64,000 bases of DNA from NCBI RefSeq assembly GCF_000400365.1, contig NZ_BAOG01000003.1, positions 248,001 through 312,000 of the forward strand, given 5' to 3'. Both the position numbers and the translations under genes were made by a program. The notes under the pieces are model-generated. The model was given only the letters and a program-made list of their open reading frames with translations. It was not told the DNA's origin and made no database searches. Below are positions 44,632-53,880 of this stretch, piece by piece (within the stretch, counting starts at the first letter, position 1; every line of letters starts with the position of its first letter). Source of the stretch: Vibrio jasicida CAIM 1864 = LMG 25398 (GTDB lineage Bacteria; Pseudomonadota; Gammaproteobacteria; Enterobacterales; Vibrionaceae).

Positions 44632-45999
44632 CTATGACGCTTTCGCATTTTGACAATCAGATTGAACGATACGATGTATCACAATAGTCAGCGCGGCTAG
44701 GATGTATATTGGCCAAGTAAACCCTTGAGTTAAAAAAGTACCGGAAACAATCGTACCGATAAGACCCCCCAAGACGGCGTTTGCTCCAATAGACAACGTA
44801 TGGTCACTAGTAGGGGTGAGCATCTGGATGGTCTCACGAGAAGTTCGAATCAAAGACACAATCAGCGCGATAAACACGAATAAACCAACAAATCCAGTTT
44901 CAGCTAACACGCCAAACCACGTGCTGTGTACGGCGTGATTGAGTCCATCCCAATGAGAACTGTAGAAGAAGTAGTTATTGTAGAAGTTGTCTATCCCGAT
45001 GCCCGTTAATGGGTTTTCTATCGCCATTTTTATTGCGGCTTCCCAAGCATAAATCCGTCCCATTGCGGACTCGTCTATCCCTTCTTCCGCGGCACCGCCA
45101 GACGAGCGGCCAGAAATCCCTGCAACGGCATAAAGAACGAGCGCCCCAACCAGCCCTAGAGAGATAACTAACGCTTTGCTTTTGATGTGTTTAAACGCAA
45201 AGTACGCAAAGACAGAAAGCGCGCCAAGTAGGCCTCCTCGGCTTTGTGTTTCTAATATCGCGAAGAACAACACGACACAGGTGATCAATGCAAACAAGCG
45301 AAGAACAAAGCTGGCTCTTTTCTCTAGCAATTGGCTAACAGTAAATGCAAGTGGGAACATCAGTACTAAAGATAAATCATTTGGATCACCAAGTACCGAA
45401 CCTAAGTCGCGGCTGATGGTCACGCGTGAGCCTTCGACCAATCCTATACCATTACTCGCGTTAGACAGGGCGGTTAAGCCAACCAATAGTCCTGCTAGCA
45501 TGATGGCTTTCGACATTTGAGCAACTTGTTTTGGTGTGGTGATGAGCCAAGTTATCGCTAGCGTCATTACGATGATCTTCCAATAAACACTGTTGAATTC
45601 ATCAATCGCAACAGGGCGGTTTGAAGCGAATGCTACGCCTAATGTCACCAGAACCCAAAAAATGGATAGCCATTTCAAGCAAGGGTGCCAAAACGCAATA
45701 ATTTGACGGCTAATCAATAAATGAAATGACAAGGCCATAAGAGCCCCAAGTGAAAGCAGCAAAGGAATTTTGAAGTTGTAAATCACCGGAAAGGTTTCGT
45801 GAATCCGAAAGAAAGAAAAAATCACAAACAGAGTCACGAACCAGAAGGTTTGGTTGAGAACAAACAAGATAGCCAATGGCGCAAAACAAAGTACGAGAAT
45901 CAGAATTGGATTTGGCATCACCAACCATAACAGCGCGATACACGTCGTGAGCGCGATCGCGATGATGGACTGCTTCATTCTCAATTCAGCGCTGATCAT
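44632..45999 (-). CDS. sypL: O-antigen polymerase/ligase family membrane protein (SypL-like, Wzy/WaaL)
   Basis: A 455-residue protein with about ten to twelve helices and the Wzy_C-type region containing TQSRGGLLGALSVFAYFAFK, GRIYAWEAAIKMAIENPLTG, IGIDNFYNNYFFYSSHWDG and LNHAVHSTWFGVLAETGFVG. Conserved Arg, Pro-Leu-x-Gly-x-G and His residues are those of the O-antigen ligase/polymerase superfamily. It polymerises or transfers lipid-linked repeat units in the periplasm. I chose ATG 45999, overlapping the sypK stop by ATGA. Confidence 0.9.
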   Translation of the reverse strand: MISAELRMKQSIIAIALTTCIALLWLVMPNPILILVLCFAPLAILFVLNQTFWFVTLFVIFSFFRIHETFPVIYNFKIPLLLSLGALMALSFHLLISRQIIAFWHPCLKWLSIFWVLVTLGVAFASNRPVAIDEFNSVYWKIIVMTLAITWLITTPKQVAQMSKAIMLAGLLVGLTALSNASNGIGLVEGSRVTISRDLGSVLGDPNDLSLVLMFPLAFTVSQLLEKRASFVLRLFALITCVVLFFAILETQSRGGLLGALSVFAYFAFKHIKSKALVISLGLVGALVLYAVAGISGRSSGGAAEEGIDESAMGRIYAWEAAIKMAIENPLTGIGIDNFYNNYFFYSSHWDGLNHAVHSTWFGVLAETGFVGLFVFIALIVSLIRTSRETIQMLTPTSDHTLSIGANAVLGGLIGTIVSGTFLTQGFTWPIYILAALTIVIHRIVQSDCQNAKAS

Positions 46000-47426
46000 A
46001 GCGGTGTTCTCTTCATTTGGCCGCGCCACTTGAGCCAAAAGTGGTGCACGTTACTTTTGGTTTGCGCATCAAAGTAACGAAACGCTATGGTCGCGATGAG
46101 CACGCAACTTGTGAAACATACCAGCATGATAAGTGGGGTAGAACCGGCTGAATGAATCAAGAATAACGACGCGCCAGCAAGGATATGTAGTATTACCATT
46201 AAGCTCAGGTGGAAAGGGAGCTTCATGCATTGTTGACCAATGCTAAAGGTCAACGCCAGTCGACAAAGCTGAGCATAATAAAGAGCGATAAACACACCGA
46301 AGATCCCTAGTGCTGATAAGCTGAACAACATCGCAAGACCAATTGCGGCCGGTATTGCATTAATGCCCATTAACCAGTGGGTCTTCCTTTTGTATAGGAT
46401 GCTAATACACAGCAAGTCACTCCATTCTTTAAGTAGGGCTATCGGTAAAAGAAACAGAACATAAAGCGACGCTTCTCGATACGCCACAGGCAAGAAATTG
46501 TTGATAATGATTACGGCTAATGAGCCTACGACTACGACTAGAAATGTCAGATAAATCATACCTAGGTGGGTGATTCGCGTCGCTTCGTTGGCGCCCTTTT
46601 TCTCTAAAATCGAAAACCGTCTTGGCGACCACCACATGGCAAAAGGTTGTGCCAAAAAACACATACCAATTGCGAATTTAAATGCGATTGTGTACACCCC
46701 TAGCGTTGCTAACGATGCATTTGCCCCAATAAACCAACGTTCTGCACCATTTAAACAAAACATGATTAAGCCCGAGCACATAATGGGATAGCAGTATTTA
46801 AAGAATTGTTTTGTCGAGATAAAACTCGGAAGAACCAATTGATAGCGATTGATGAAGTGTAACCAAATTAATTGTGCCGCAGCAGCGAGCAGCCCACCAA
46901 GTAAGACGGACAGCACCGTTTGGCTAAATTGAAGCGCGATGATAATGAACGCCGCTTGAAGTGCCGTGGTCGTCACCATCACATACAACAAGGTTTTCGC
47001 CTTGTCGTCTTGTAGTCTTAGCCACGCTGTCCCTATCGCAATCGCTCCCTCGAAAGCAATGGCAACTAAGGCAACCATCCATTCTGTCTTAGTAAAAGGT
47101 TCTGGTACGGGCATAACAATGATGATCGTAGCCAAGACCAAAGCGATAGGAACAGAGATAAGCAATGAAAGAGAGTAAATTTGGTCTAGCAGTGACTTCC
47201 TTTTCTGCGGGTCGTCTTCCACGCCAGCGAAGCGATTTAGGGCTTCATGCAACGCTAGGCTAATGATTAAAGCAATCACAATACCAACAGACGCGATGAT
47301 TTCCATTTTACCGATTTGTTCCGGTGTCAAATATTGCGGAAGTATTGGTAGCATGATTAAGCTAATGCTCTTGTTGATCACCAGTGCAATGGCAAAGAGT
47401 GACATGTTGGTCATTGCTCTAGACAT
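45996..47426 (-). CDS. sypK: Wzx-type polysaccharide flippase (SypK-like)
   Basis: A 476-residue integral membrane protein of the MOP superfamily with about twelve to fourteen helices. The start NMSLFAIALVINKSISLIML, then PILPQYLTPEQIGKMEIIAS, and later GVYTIAFKFAIGMCFLAQPF and MWWSPRRFSIL, are typical of Wzx/RfbX proteins. I chose ATG 47426 because AAAGGA lies 7 bp upstream. It overlaps the sypJ stop, so the genes are coupled. It should flip undecaprenyl-linked repeat units to the periplasm. Confidence 0.9.
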   Translation of the reverse strand: MSRAMTNMSLFAIALVINKSISLIMLPILPQYLTPEQIGKMEIIASVGIVIALIISLALHEALNRFAGVEDDPQKRKSLLDQIYSLSLLISVPIALVLATIIIVMPVPEPFTKTEWMVALVAIAFEGAIAIGTAWLRLQDDKAKTLLYVMVTTTALQAAFIIIALQFSQTVLSVLLGGLLAAAAQLIWLHFINRYQLVLPSFISTKQFFKYCYPIMCSGLIMFCLNGAERWFIGANASLATLGVYTIAFKFAIGMCFLAQPFAMWWSPRRFSILEKKGANEATRITHLGMIYLTFLVVVVGSLAVIIINNFLPVAYREASLYVLFLLPIALLKEWSDLLCISILYKRKTHWLMGINAIPAAIGLAMLFSLSALGIFGVFIALYYAQLCRLALTFSIGQQCMKLPFHLSLMVILHILAGASLFLIHSAGSTPLIMLVCFTSCVLIATIAFRYFDAQTKSNVHHFWLKWRGQMKRTPL

Positions 47427-48591
47427 GGTCATATCCTTTGACGTTGTTGCGCTTTTTCGCGCTGGATTCATTTTGTTGTTCTGGGCCTGAGCACAAATGC
47501 TGAGTGATTGGGAAGTAACAACGTTCAGCCGTATAAAGTTGAGCGACATTGAGTGCTTCGATTCCCATCGTTACCTTTAACCATGGATACTCATTGAGTA
47601 AGCGAATCGCGTTGTGCAGCGAGGCCGCGTCGTTGGGTGTGTATTTGATGCAATTTTTTCCGTCAGTAAGGATTCGATCCCAGTAACTGTCATCATGTGG
47701 AATTACCACACACATTCCTGCGGCTAATGATTCCAAAATTGCAAGACCAAACGGCTCATTCTCTGCTGTTGCAACAAACACACCACATTGTGCTCTTAGG
47801 TCATCAAGGTTTGCTGGTGCCTCGTACCAATCGACACTTTTTGCAGTTAAATCAGGGGTTAAGCATTCATCATCAATTAGGTTGGGTTGGATATAACACA
47901 CGGTTGCTTTGAAGTTTGTGCCGTTTTCCAATTGAATGGCGTCTAAGAGCAAGTCGACGTTTTTGCGTTTTAGGAGAGTCGCTGCCCAAAACACGCGAGA
48001 GGACATAGGATTCGCTTGCTTTGGCCAACGCTCTGAAGAGAGACCGTTGACGAATGATGAGGTATTTAGGTCTGCCCAGTAACGTTTAACTGCAGCAATG
48101 GGTTGGTTGAGATACGCTTGCAATGCGTGGATTATGGATTCGCGACAACTTGCCAAGTAATAGATACTGGTTGCTTTTGTGACGCAATAACCTGCAGATC
48201 GTGATTTACCAACCGATTGGCTGATGATTTGAACGATTGGTTTACGGTTCAATAAGCGCAATAGATACAAAGGCATATCGTTGTTGGGATTAGAAAGGCC
48301 GAGTAGCCAATCAATTTTGGGTAATCTGCACAAGATGAACAACAATTGGAAAAGGTAAAATCCATTCATTAACCAATAAGCCAGACCATGCTGAGAAATA
48401 ATCGGCGACCGACGAACTTTAACGACTTGAATACGTTCGTCATCTTTCAGTAACCGATTCCAGTGCTCTGGGTGAGTCGTTGCGACATAACCGACGACAT
48501 CTCGCTGATCGCACTGTTTTAAGAGTTCAGCATTTGCTGTTTTTGAACCGCTTTGCAACGGGATAGTGTCCAACATCAGTACGTATTTCAT
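47419..48591 (-). CDS. sypJ: GT4-family glycosyltransferase (SypJ-like)
   Basis: A 390-residue GT-B enzyme: YVLMLDTIPLQSGSKTANAE, DWLLGLSNPNNDMPLYLLRL, VFWAATLLKRKNVDLLLDAI and the Ex7E motif (ATAENEPFGLAILESLAAGM). It is less canonical at its N-terminus than the other GT4 proteins here. The start lies 10 bp after the sypI stop; sypK overlaps its 3' end. Confidence 0.85.
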   Translation of the reverse strand: MKYVLMLDTIPLQSGSKTANAELLKQCDQRDVVGYVATTHPEHWNRLLKDDERIQVVKVRRSPIISQHGLAYWLMNGFYLFQLLFILCRLPKIDWLLGLSNPNNDMPLYLLRLLNRKPIVQIISQSVGKSRSAGYCVTKATSIYYLASCRESIIHALQAYLNQPIAAVKRYWADLNTSSFVNGLSSERWPKQANPMSSRVFWAATLLKRKNVDLLLDAIQLENGTNFKATVCYIQPNLIDDECLTPDLTAKSVDWYEAPANLDDLRAQCGVFVATAENEPFGLAILESLAAGMCVVIPHDDSYWDRILTDGKNCIKYTPNDAASLHNAIRLLNEYPWLKVTMGIEALNVAQLYTAERCYFPITQHLCSGPEQQNESSAKKRNNVKGYDHV

Positions 48592-48601
48592 GACCCTATC
48601 C

Positions 48602-49786
48602 TCAATTGTGTTTTAGCCAACGAGGCATAGGTTTAAGACTGTGCGTGGGTGGTATAGAAGCCGTAGGCTCATGTGCCAGCTCTGCATGATAAATTGACTC
48701 TATCGCGTTCACCGAAGCCGAAACGGTAAGGTGTTGCGTCGCGTAGTGATAAGCATTGTGAGCAATTTGATTTCGCAGCGGAGCATCATTTAGCATGCGC
48801 TGCACAGAATTGAGCAGACCGGCCATCCCATGATTGGAATACAGAAGAGCACTGTGATTGTGTTCGACTAATTCAGGGATAACACCGATTTTTGGGGCCA
48901 CGATAGGCAATTTTGCTAACGCAGCTTGCCCAATCACCAGACCGTAGTCTTCTTCGTAAGCACCACTGATAAAGGCGTCGACGTTGCCTGTCATCCATGC
49001 GTCTTTGTTATGCTGTTCCCCGACAAAATGCACACGGTCTTCAACACCAAGATCCGCTGTGAGTTGTTGTAAGGGGGCTTTTTCTTCCCCGTCTCCAACA
49101 ATCACAAGGTGCGGATTATTCTGATGATAGTTGTGCATGTGAATCGCGCGAATCAGGCGATCAAAACCTTTACTTTTTATCAGAGCACCAACGGATAGGA
49201 AGGTGAAAGCGTTTTTTGGGATACCGAGGTAGTCCTTCACATCAACCGACGGTTCATTTCGGTTTAACGAAACGCCATTGTGGATCACGTGTAAGTTCTC
49301 TTTTGGGTAGCCGTCGCGGGCCAGCTCTTGGCTTATTCCCTTACTGACACAGATCAGCTTTGGCGACATGTGCAAGTCAAGTGAAAATCGATCACGGATG
49401 GGATAATGGCAATGCAGCTGCGTAACCAAAGGTATGTGGTTCATTCGTGTCGCCAGACACATCCACTGACAGGTCGCACCATTGTTCACATGCACAAGAT
49501 CGATAGCGTGCTTTTCGATGAGTTCAGAGCCTTGCTTGATAAGGCGATTCCATGCGCTGATGTCCCAGCGGGGCGTACTCCAGCCTCCGACTAACTTGAA
49601 GGGAGAATATTGAGTTTCAATCCCCATCTCTCGGCATTTTTCAATTAAAGGCTCACAGTTCGTCCAGACATAAGGCAAGAACTGCTCACGATCAATGCGC
49701 GACAAAAGATCAAGTAATACAACTTCGTTGTGGCGAAGCCAGTTGTCGCCATAATGAACATATAGAATGCGTTTTGGAGTAGCCAT
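48602..49786 (-). CDS. sypI: GT4-family glycosyltransferase (SypI-like)
   Basis: A 394-residue GT-B enzyme: RILYVHYGDNWLRHNEVVLL, DLVHVNNGATCQWMCLATRM, LHCHYPIRDRFSLDLHMSP, FLSVGALIKSKGFDRLIRAI and the Ex7E region (SGAYEEDYGLVIGQAALAKL, with Q in place of the second Glu). I chose ATG 49786 with GAGG 8 bp upstream over GTG 49795. A consensus sigma54 promoter 40 bp upstream makes it the head of the sypIJKL unit. The Q substitution is also seen in some active family members. Confidence 0.88.
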   Translation of the reverse strand: MATPKRILYVHYGDNWLRHNEVVLLDLLSRIDREQFLPYVWTNCEPLIEKCREMGIETQYSPFKLVGGWSTPRWDISAWNRLIKQGSELIEKHAIDLVHVNNGATCQWMCLATRMNHIPLVTQLHCHYPIRDRFSLDLHMSPKLICVSKGISQELARDGYPKENLHVIHNGVSLNRNEPSVDVKDYLGIPKNAFTFLSVGALIKSKGFDRLIRAIHMHNYHQNNPHLVIVGDGEEKAPLQQLTADLGVEDRVHFVGEQHNKDAWMTGNVDAFISGAYEEDYGLVIGQAALAKLPIVAPKIGVIPELVEHNHSALLYSNHGMAGLLNSVQRMLNDAPLRNQIAHNAYHYATQHLTVSASVNAIESIYHAELAHEPTASIPPTHSLKPMPRWLKHN

Positions 49787-49825
49787 CGTCGTCACCTCGG
49801 TTTGCCCTTTTGTTTACTGGGATAC

Positions 49826-49841
49826 TGCAACCGAGATGCCA
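49826..49841 (-). promoter_or_regulatory. Sigma54 promoter for sypIJKL
   Basis: The minus strand reads TGGCATCTCGGTTGCA, with perfect GG/GC spacing and a strong TTGCA -12 element, 40 bp before the sypI ATG. Confidence 0.88.
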
Positions 49842-49917
49842 AACCTTATCATTTGTTTAAGTTACTGATTTAATGGAGTAAAGATATTTAAGAGTAGGTA
49901 GGGGAAAGCAAGTTTTT

Positions 49918-49928
49918 CATAATGAGAA
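49918..49928 (-). promoter_or_regulatory. SypG-binding-element-like site before sypI
   Basis: The minus strand reads TTCTCATTATG, matching TTCTCA-N3-TG, 77 bp upstream of the sypI sigma54 promoter. It lies just beyond the 3' end of sypH. Confidence 0.7.
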
Positions 49929-49938
49929 TGCATATGCA

Positions 49939-51018
49939 TCAAGTTTGATTTTCAATTTGATAGCGTTCAATCAAAATAGGAATGATACTTTGTGAAGAAT
50001 ACTGCTCCGAGATGGTCTTAATGGCCTTTTTGCGAATAAGCGATTGGGTATAGGTGCTCATGGTTATCCAATGGTTGAGCTTGTCTATCAAATTGAGAAT
50101 ATCTGGCGCAATAAATCCATTACTGCCATCTTCAATAAGATCATGTAATCGGCCGACTTTTAGGCTGAATACCACAATTCCTCTCGACATCGCTTCTAAT
50201 GCCGCCATTGGGAGGCCTTCATAGCGAGAAGAGATAATCAATACGCCAATATTGTTCCATACCGCGTTCATGTTGTGTTGATGCCCATGAAACACAACAT
50301 TACCGGGCGCTTGTTGGGCGAGGTCTTTTCCTTCAGGACCGTCGCCGTAAATAGAAAACTGACGATCAGGAAAATGCCTCGCGATGTCGATAAAGCGATC
50401 CGCGCCTTTTTCATGGCTCAATCGACCAACGAATGCGATTTCTTTGTAGCTGCTGTTTTGTGCAGGAAGTGAAACAAAGTTGTTCAATAGCTCGGTTTTT
50501 ATCGGCAGTTTATTTTGAATACTTTGGCTAACCGCAAAACAATGATCGGACAAACGACCGCTATAACGATCAAGCCAATCGTAAAACCACACTTTTCCCG
50601 TTGGTGTTTCGCCGGCATGGTAGGTAGAAATAAGACGAGGGAAGGTACGTGTAAACAGTTCGGCGCTGCGCGCAAGTAAGCTCGCTTTGTAGCCGTGAGT
50701 GTGGATAACGCTTGGTTGATGCTCTGCAACCGCAATGGTAAGTCGTTTTACCGCAATGACAGAATGTGTGTCATTATTCTTGGGGCAAAGTTGGTGTAAG
50801 TAGCTTACGGGAACATCGGAATCGGCCAACCTAGAAACAAGCGATGCTGGTGGGTTGTACTCAACCACCAATACCACTCTAACGTGGACATGAAATGCTT
50901 GTAATCCTTTGGCAAGCTCAAGGACGTGACTTTCTATGCCACCAAAAATTCGGCTATCGAGTAAAATCCAAACCTCGCCAGCGACAGGTATCTCACGATT
51001 GTTCGAGATTAGCCTCAT
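49939..51018 (-). CDS. sypH: GT4-family glycosyltransferase (SypH-like)
   Basis: A 359-residue GT-B enzyme: VWILLDSRIFGGIESHVLEL, SVIHTHGYKASLLARSAELF, IAFVGRLSHEKGADRFIDIA and the Ex7E motif (SSRYEGLPMAALEAMSRGIV). The ATG overlaps the sypG coding end by 26 bp; no later start with a ribosome site is seen. It is the last gene of the sypA or sypG transcript, before the sypI promoter. Confidence 0.88.
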   Translation of the reverse strand: MRLISNNREIPVAGEVWILLDSRIFGGIESHVLELAKGLQAFHVHVRVVLVVEYNPPASLVSRLADSDVPVSYLHQLCPKNNDTHSVIAVKRLTIAVAEHQPSVIHTHGYKASLLARSAELFTRTFPRLISTYHAGETPTGKVWFYDWLDRYSGRLSDHCFAVSQSIQNKLPIKTELLNNFVSLPAQNSSYKEIAFVGRLSHEKGADRFIDIARHFPDRQFSIYGDGPEGKDLAQQAPGNVVFHGHQHNMNAVWNNIGVLIISSRYEGLPMAALEAMSRGIVVFSLKVGRLHDLIEDGSNGFIAPDILNLIDKLNHWITMSTYTQSLIRKKAIKTISEQYSSQSIIPILIERYQIENQT

Positions 51019-52519
51019 CCGCTTCCCACGCTTGTTTTTTACGATAAACAGTAGATGGACTCAGCTCTAACATTACCGCGGCGTTGAGTACGTTACCATC
51101 GCAGTAGGCTATCGCATTTTGAATTGCTTCCCGTTCCACCTTCCACATCGGTCGAATGGTGCCATCCGTATTAAAGTACGGCGACGCGACTTGTGCAGAA
51201 GCACTCATTGGTATCGGTTCGGGTCTGGTTACCGGTTCTTGAGGCAGCATATCGGTAGCGATATGTTCAACGGGCTGTATTGGAGAAGGCTTAGCAACGG
51301 TGGTCGGTGCGGGTTCTACGGGCTGCGTAATTACACGTGCTTTTGATGGCTTGCGAGTTAGCTGCGCGGGTAGATGCGCGACGGTGACTTTGTCTTCATT
51401 GTTTAACACCACGATGTTACGGATGATGTTTTGCAATTGACGAACATTCCCCGGCCAGTCGTAATGTTTGATCACGTACTGTGCTTCATTATCGATATTG
51501 TTGAACTTCTTTTTGTCCTGCTTGGAGTAGGTGGTCAGAAAATGCTTAGCAAGAGTGACAATGTCACTACCTCGCTCTCTGAGTGGCGGCATATCAATAG
51601 GTACAACATGGACGCGATAGTATAAATCTTCGCGGAAGCGGCCTTCTTCGACTTCCGTAAGTGGGTCGCGGTTTGTCGCACAGATGATGCGAACATCCAC
51701 TTTCATTTCTTTGGTCGCGCCAAGTGGCGTGTAAGTGCCTGTTTGTAGAAAACGGAGCAGCTTTTTCTGCATTTCCAATTCCATCTCACACAGTTCATCT
51801 AGGAAGAGGGTTCCACCATGAGCAACGGTTGCTGCACCTTTCCTATCTGTTGTCGCACCAGTAAATGCGCCTTTAACGTGACCAAAAATTTCGCTTTCCA
51901 TTAAATCTCGTGGAATCGCACCACAGTTGATGGCAATAAAGGGTTTATCACGACGATCACTTTGACGATGGATTGCTTCGGCACAGACTTCTTTACCAGT
52001 ACCACTCTCACCAACGATAAATACACTAGCAGAGGTTGGAGCGACAGCATCAATGGTTTTGTAGACGGCTTGCATTGGCAAACTAGAACCGATGAATCCA
52101 TGGTAATTGTGTCGGTCGAAGGTAGATTGAATGTTTTCTACTAAGTTTTCTAACTTGGCACGTTTAAGGTGAAGTGCAACAGAGGTCTTGAGTCGGTCTG
52201 CATTGATGGGCTTTTCAAGAAAGTCTTCCGCACCTTTTTGAATTAAACCTACCGCAATGTCTACGCTGCCATGTGCGGTTGCAATGATGACTGAAGTTGG
52301 AATTTCATTCTCATTGACCCAATCAAGAACGTCTTCCCCGGACATATCGGGTAATTTTAAATCGAGAATGATGAGTTGCGGTTTACTTCTCTCAATGAAT
52401 TGGATGGCCTCACGTCCAGTTTCTACGTGAAAGATGTCGTAAGGTTCGTCCTTGACATACTGTTTGTATAGTATGGCTAGTGAGGTAGAGTCTTCTACCA
52501 ATAACACCCTTGGTCTCAT
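50993..52519 (-). CDS. sypG: Sigma54-dependent response regulator (SypG-like)
   Basis: A 508-residue NtrC-type activator. A receiver domain has the acidic pocket E9/D10 and phospho-acceptor D53 (LIILDLKLPDMSGEDVL). The AAA+ domain has Walker A GESGTGKE, the sigma54-contact loop KGAFTGAT, Walker B GGTLFLDELCEME and an Arg-finger region (REDLYYRVHVVPIDMPPLRE). A Pro/Thr-rich linker and a Fis-type HTH (NAAVMLELSPSTVYRKKQAW) follow. All residues needed for phosphorylation and sigma54 activation are present. By gene order it is SypG, which in V. fischeri activates the sypA, sypI, sypM and sypP promoters. Equivalent promoters are visible here. The adjacent stand-alone HPt protein probably phosphorylates it. 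Confidence 0.94.
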   Translation of the reverse strand: MRPRVLLVEDSTSLAILYKQYVKDEPYDIFHVETGREAIQFIERSKPQLIILDLKLPDMSGEDVLDWVNENEIPTSVIIATAHGSVDIAVGLIQKGAEDFLEKPINADRLKTSVALHLKRAKLENLVENIQSTFDRHNYHGFIGSSLPMQAVYKTIDAVAPTSASVFIVGESGTGKEVCAEAIHRQSDRRDKPFIAINCGAIPRDLMESEIFGHVKGAFTGATTDRKGAATVAHGGTLFLDELCEMELEMQKKLLRFLQTGTYTPLGATKEMKVDVRIICATNRDPLTEVEEGRFREDLYYRVHVVPIDMPPLRERGSDIVTLAKHFLTTYSKQDKKKFNNIDNEAQYVIKHYDWPGNVRQLQNIIRNIVVLNNEDKVTVAHLPAQLTRKPSKARVITQPVEPAPTTVAKPSPIQPVEHIATDMLPQEPVTRPEPIPMSASAQVASPYFNTDGTIRPMWKVEREAIQNAIAYCDGNVLNAAVMLELSPSTVYRKKQAWEADEANLEQS

Positions 52520-52666
52520 AGTCCTTTCCCAACTTTTATTCGCTTTCCGTTAAAACCTTTAATCAGTACTGACACTGTATTGGTTCTAACGTTGCTTTGT
52601 CAGCTTGTGAGTCAGTTCGCGAGAATGAATAGTTGTCGTACTCTCAAGCAGATAGCTTCTTTTCTA

Positions 52667-52681
52667 TTCTCATTTTGAGAA
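52667..52681. promoter_or_regulatory. Perfect palindromic SypG-like element upstream of sypG
   Basis: TTCTCATTTTGAGAA matches TTCTCA-N3-TG on both strands. It lies in the 278-bp gap between the HPt gene and sypG, about 150 bp before the sypG start. I find no -24/-12 promoter downstream of it, so autoregulation by another route is possible. Confidence 0.6.
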
Positions 52682-52797
52682 TCGTTATATTTAAGTATTA
52701 GCACAGGTTGGGAGTCTTGCAGAAAATTCTTTATTTTTTAGCTAATTAAATAAATCAATATATACCCAAGCGTGTTGAAGTTACCTAGGTATAGACC

Positions 52798-53181
52798 TTA
52801 ATCCTCAAATCCTTGCTCCTTTCTCTGATTCAAGGCAATAAAGGAATTTTCGGCGAGTTGCGGCAATGATTGGCATAGGAGTAGGGCTTGTTGAGTTTCA
52901 CCTTCCACGCAGTGTTTCTCAATGGTTCTCGCATGTCGAGAAAGGGTACGGTTCCCTAGAGCAAGTGCGGAGCTGCCTAGAGTGTGCACCTCAAACTCTA
53001 GGGTGTTGATATTGCAGGTTTCTAATGCTTGTTTGATCTTTTCTACCCGTTCGCGAGACTCCTCGATGTAGTGCTCAATGAGTGTGGGCATTATCTCAGC
53101 GCACGTATCTTTGATCATTTGTTGAAGAATCAATTCATCGACCAATTCAGGCTCTACGGCCACATCTGTGTGATTGTTCAT
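52798..53181 (-). CDS. Stand-alone HPt phosphotransfer protein at the sypE/sypF position
   Basis: A 127-residue helical-bundle protein. The HPt signature is EFEVHTLGSSALALGNRTLS with phospho-acceptor H66, preceded by LIEHYIEESRERVEKIKQAL. No kinase, receiver or membrane segment is attached. A ribosome site (AGGGAGCG) lies 6 bp before the ATG. It sits between sypD and sypG where V. fischeri has sypE and sypF. SypF is a hybrid kinase whose C-terminal HPt domain is, as I recall, sufficient to relay signal from RscS to SypG. This gene therefore looks like the relay reduced to its essential domain, receiving phosphate from a kinase encoded elsewhere. Confidence 0.9.
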   Translation of the reverse strand: MNNHTDVAVEPELVDELILQQMIKDTCAEIMPTLIEHYIEESRERVEKIKQALETCNINTLEFEVHTLGSSALALGNRTLSRHARTIEKHCVEGETQQALLLCQSLPQLAENSFIALNQRKEQGFED

Positions 53182-53193
53182 TGGATACGCTCC

Positions 53194-53880
53194 CTATAAG
53201 GTAAATAATTCGCTGTCTTTAATCTGTTGCGATATTTTTGCTTTTAACTTGTCTGGCAAAAAGCGCAGCTTTTTTACCTGACGAATCAATTCGTCTTTTA
53301 AGCCTGCATTGTGCTTCATGTTTAATACCGCCCCAAGTAGGTTGGCGTTACTGTTCTCTAATAGTTTTTTTGCTTGGTCAATTTGTGTAGCTGTGGTCGA
53401 ACCGTAACTGGCGACTAATATGCTCGCATCACAGACGCCTGCAACCACTTGAGCGGGGATGTTATTACGATTTAAGCTCAATAATGGTGAGGTGTCGATG
53501 ACGACACGATCATATTGGTCCAACCAAGTCTCAATGACTTTTTTAAGCATGGTTGGATCGCGATAAGCGAGTTGCGTGCTGGCCATCGATGGGGCCGTTA
53601 AGCCGACTAAGGTCTGATGATCTTCTTCTCTTGCGATGAGCTGTCCGATGCCGTCTTGCTCAGGAAATTGATGCACCGTATTGTATGCAGGCTTGAACAA
53701 GTTCAAATCCACGTAAAGTGTGTTATGCCCTGCAAGAATCAAACGTTCGGCCAAAGCGGAAGCCACGGATGTCACGCCGTCTTCGGATTGACAAGCGACG
53801 ATACATAGGGAGCGATGGCCTTTTAATTCGCCCTGTAAGTAGATTTGTTCGATTTCAGCATGAGTCGCAGGAATAGTCAT
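53194..53880 (-). CDS. sypD: CpsD/BY-kinase-like ATPase with altered Walker A (SypD-like)
   Basis: A 228-residue cytoplasmic P-loop protein of the CpsD/CapB family. The P-loop region reads ACQSEDGVTSVASALAERL, where typical members have GEGKST, so the catalytic Lys is replaced by Val. Walker A' (LYVDLNLFKP) and Walker B (DRVVIDTSPLL) are recognisable. The C-terminus is basic (VKKLRFLPDKLKAK) and lacks the tyrosine cluster of active BY-kinases. It probably is a non-catalytic or atypical partner of the Wzz-like SypO in controlling polymerisation. It is coupled to sypC by a TAATG stop-start overlap. Confidence 0.88.
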   Translation of the reverse strand: MTIPATHAEIEQIYLQGELKGHRSLCIVACQSEDGVTSVASALAERLILAGHNTLYVDLNLFKPAYNTVHQFPEQDGIGQLIAREEDHQTLVGLTAPSMASTQLAYRDPTMLKKVIETWLDQYDRVVIDTSPLLSLNRNNIPAQVVAGVCDASILVASYGSTTATQIDQAKKLLENSNANLLGAVLNMKHNAGLKDELIRQVKKLRFLPDKLKAKISQQIKDSELFTL

